NCBI GenBank assembly: GCA_947581895.1
Contig: CANPWE010000009.1
Coordinates: 1 to 45,894, forward strand
Reading direction: 5' to 3'
Length of the DNA: 45,894 nt
Source of the DNA: an uncultured Clostridia bacterium
Lineage (GTDB): Bacteria > Bacillota > Clostridia > TANB77 > CAG-508
Positions 45,810 to 45,894 of this stretch are shown in pieces. The notes below the pieces were generated by a model. That model did not search any database. It was not told the DNA's origin and was given only the letters and a program-made list of their open reading frames with translations. Position 1 is the stretch's first letter; every line of letters starts with the position of its first letter. The position numbers and the translations under genes are program-made.

Positions 45810-45894
45810 TTAAGTGCTTTCAAAAAACTCTTTAATTGCTCCATTTACTAACCTTGTAAAGGATATTCCTGTTTTTTGATGGTATTCATTTATT
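45810..45894 (-). CDS. C-terminal fragment of a small RHH-like protein (runs off the window)
   Basis: Minus strand reads NEYHQKTGISFTRLVNGAIKEFFEST*. Confidence 0.45.
   Translation of the reverse strand, partial: INEYHQKTGISFTRLVNGAIKEFFEST

Overview
The window is most of an AT-rich Firmicutes-type integrative and conjugative element (ICE). It has a tRNA-Arg(CCT) boundary, a replication-initiator-like gene, a sortase/adhesin cargo block, a CHC2 primase, and a Gram-positive T4SS (VirD4, Maff2, VirB6-like, PrgI, VirB4, NlpC/P60). It also has a DNA-modification, radical-SAM and LPD-type accessory block, a probable oriT, MobC/MobA, a C5-cytosine methyltransferase, and a minus-strand sigma/ABC-transporter module. 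No integrase was found, so the right end probably lies outside the window. The main discovery candidate is a set of six apparent +1 frameshifts, four in the VirD4 coupling ATPase and two in the C5 methyltransferase. Every one falls exactly at an in-frame CGG codon in the context NNU-CGG-N. In each case the frame resumes on the overlapping GGN glycine codon, including the glycine of the VirD4 Walker A motif (GxPGTGKS) and the Ala-Gly after the methyltransferase PCQ motif. In a by-eye scan of all other annotated ORFs on both strands I found no other in-frame CGG, although about 29 out-of-frame CGG trinucleotides occur in coding DNA. This suggests CGG is an unassigned or hungry codon that acts as an efficient +1 frameshift signal (NNU CGG -> GGN), rather than these genes being pseudogenes. 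Other observations are a split host tRNA-Arg(CCU) next to an intact heterologous tRNA-Arg(CCU), several genes that appear to start at AUA/AUU, an inverted-repeat-rich oriT candidate, a promoter motif shared by two operons, a 255-bp adhesin repeat array, and 36-bp direct repeats flanking an ABC module.
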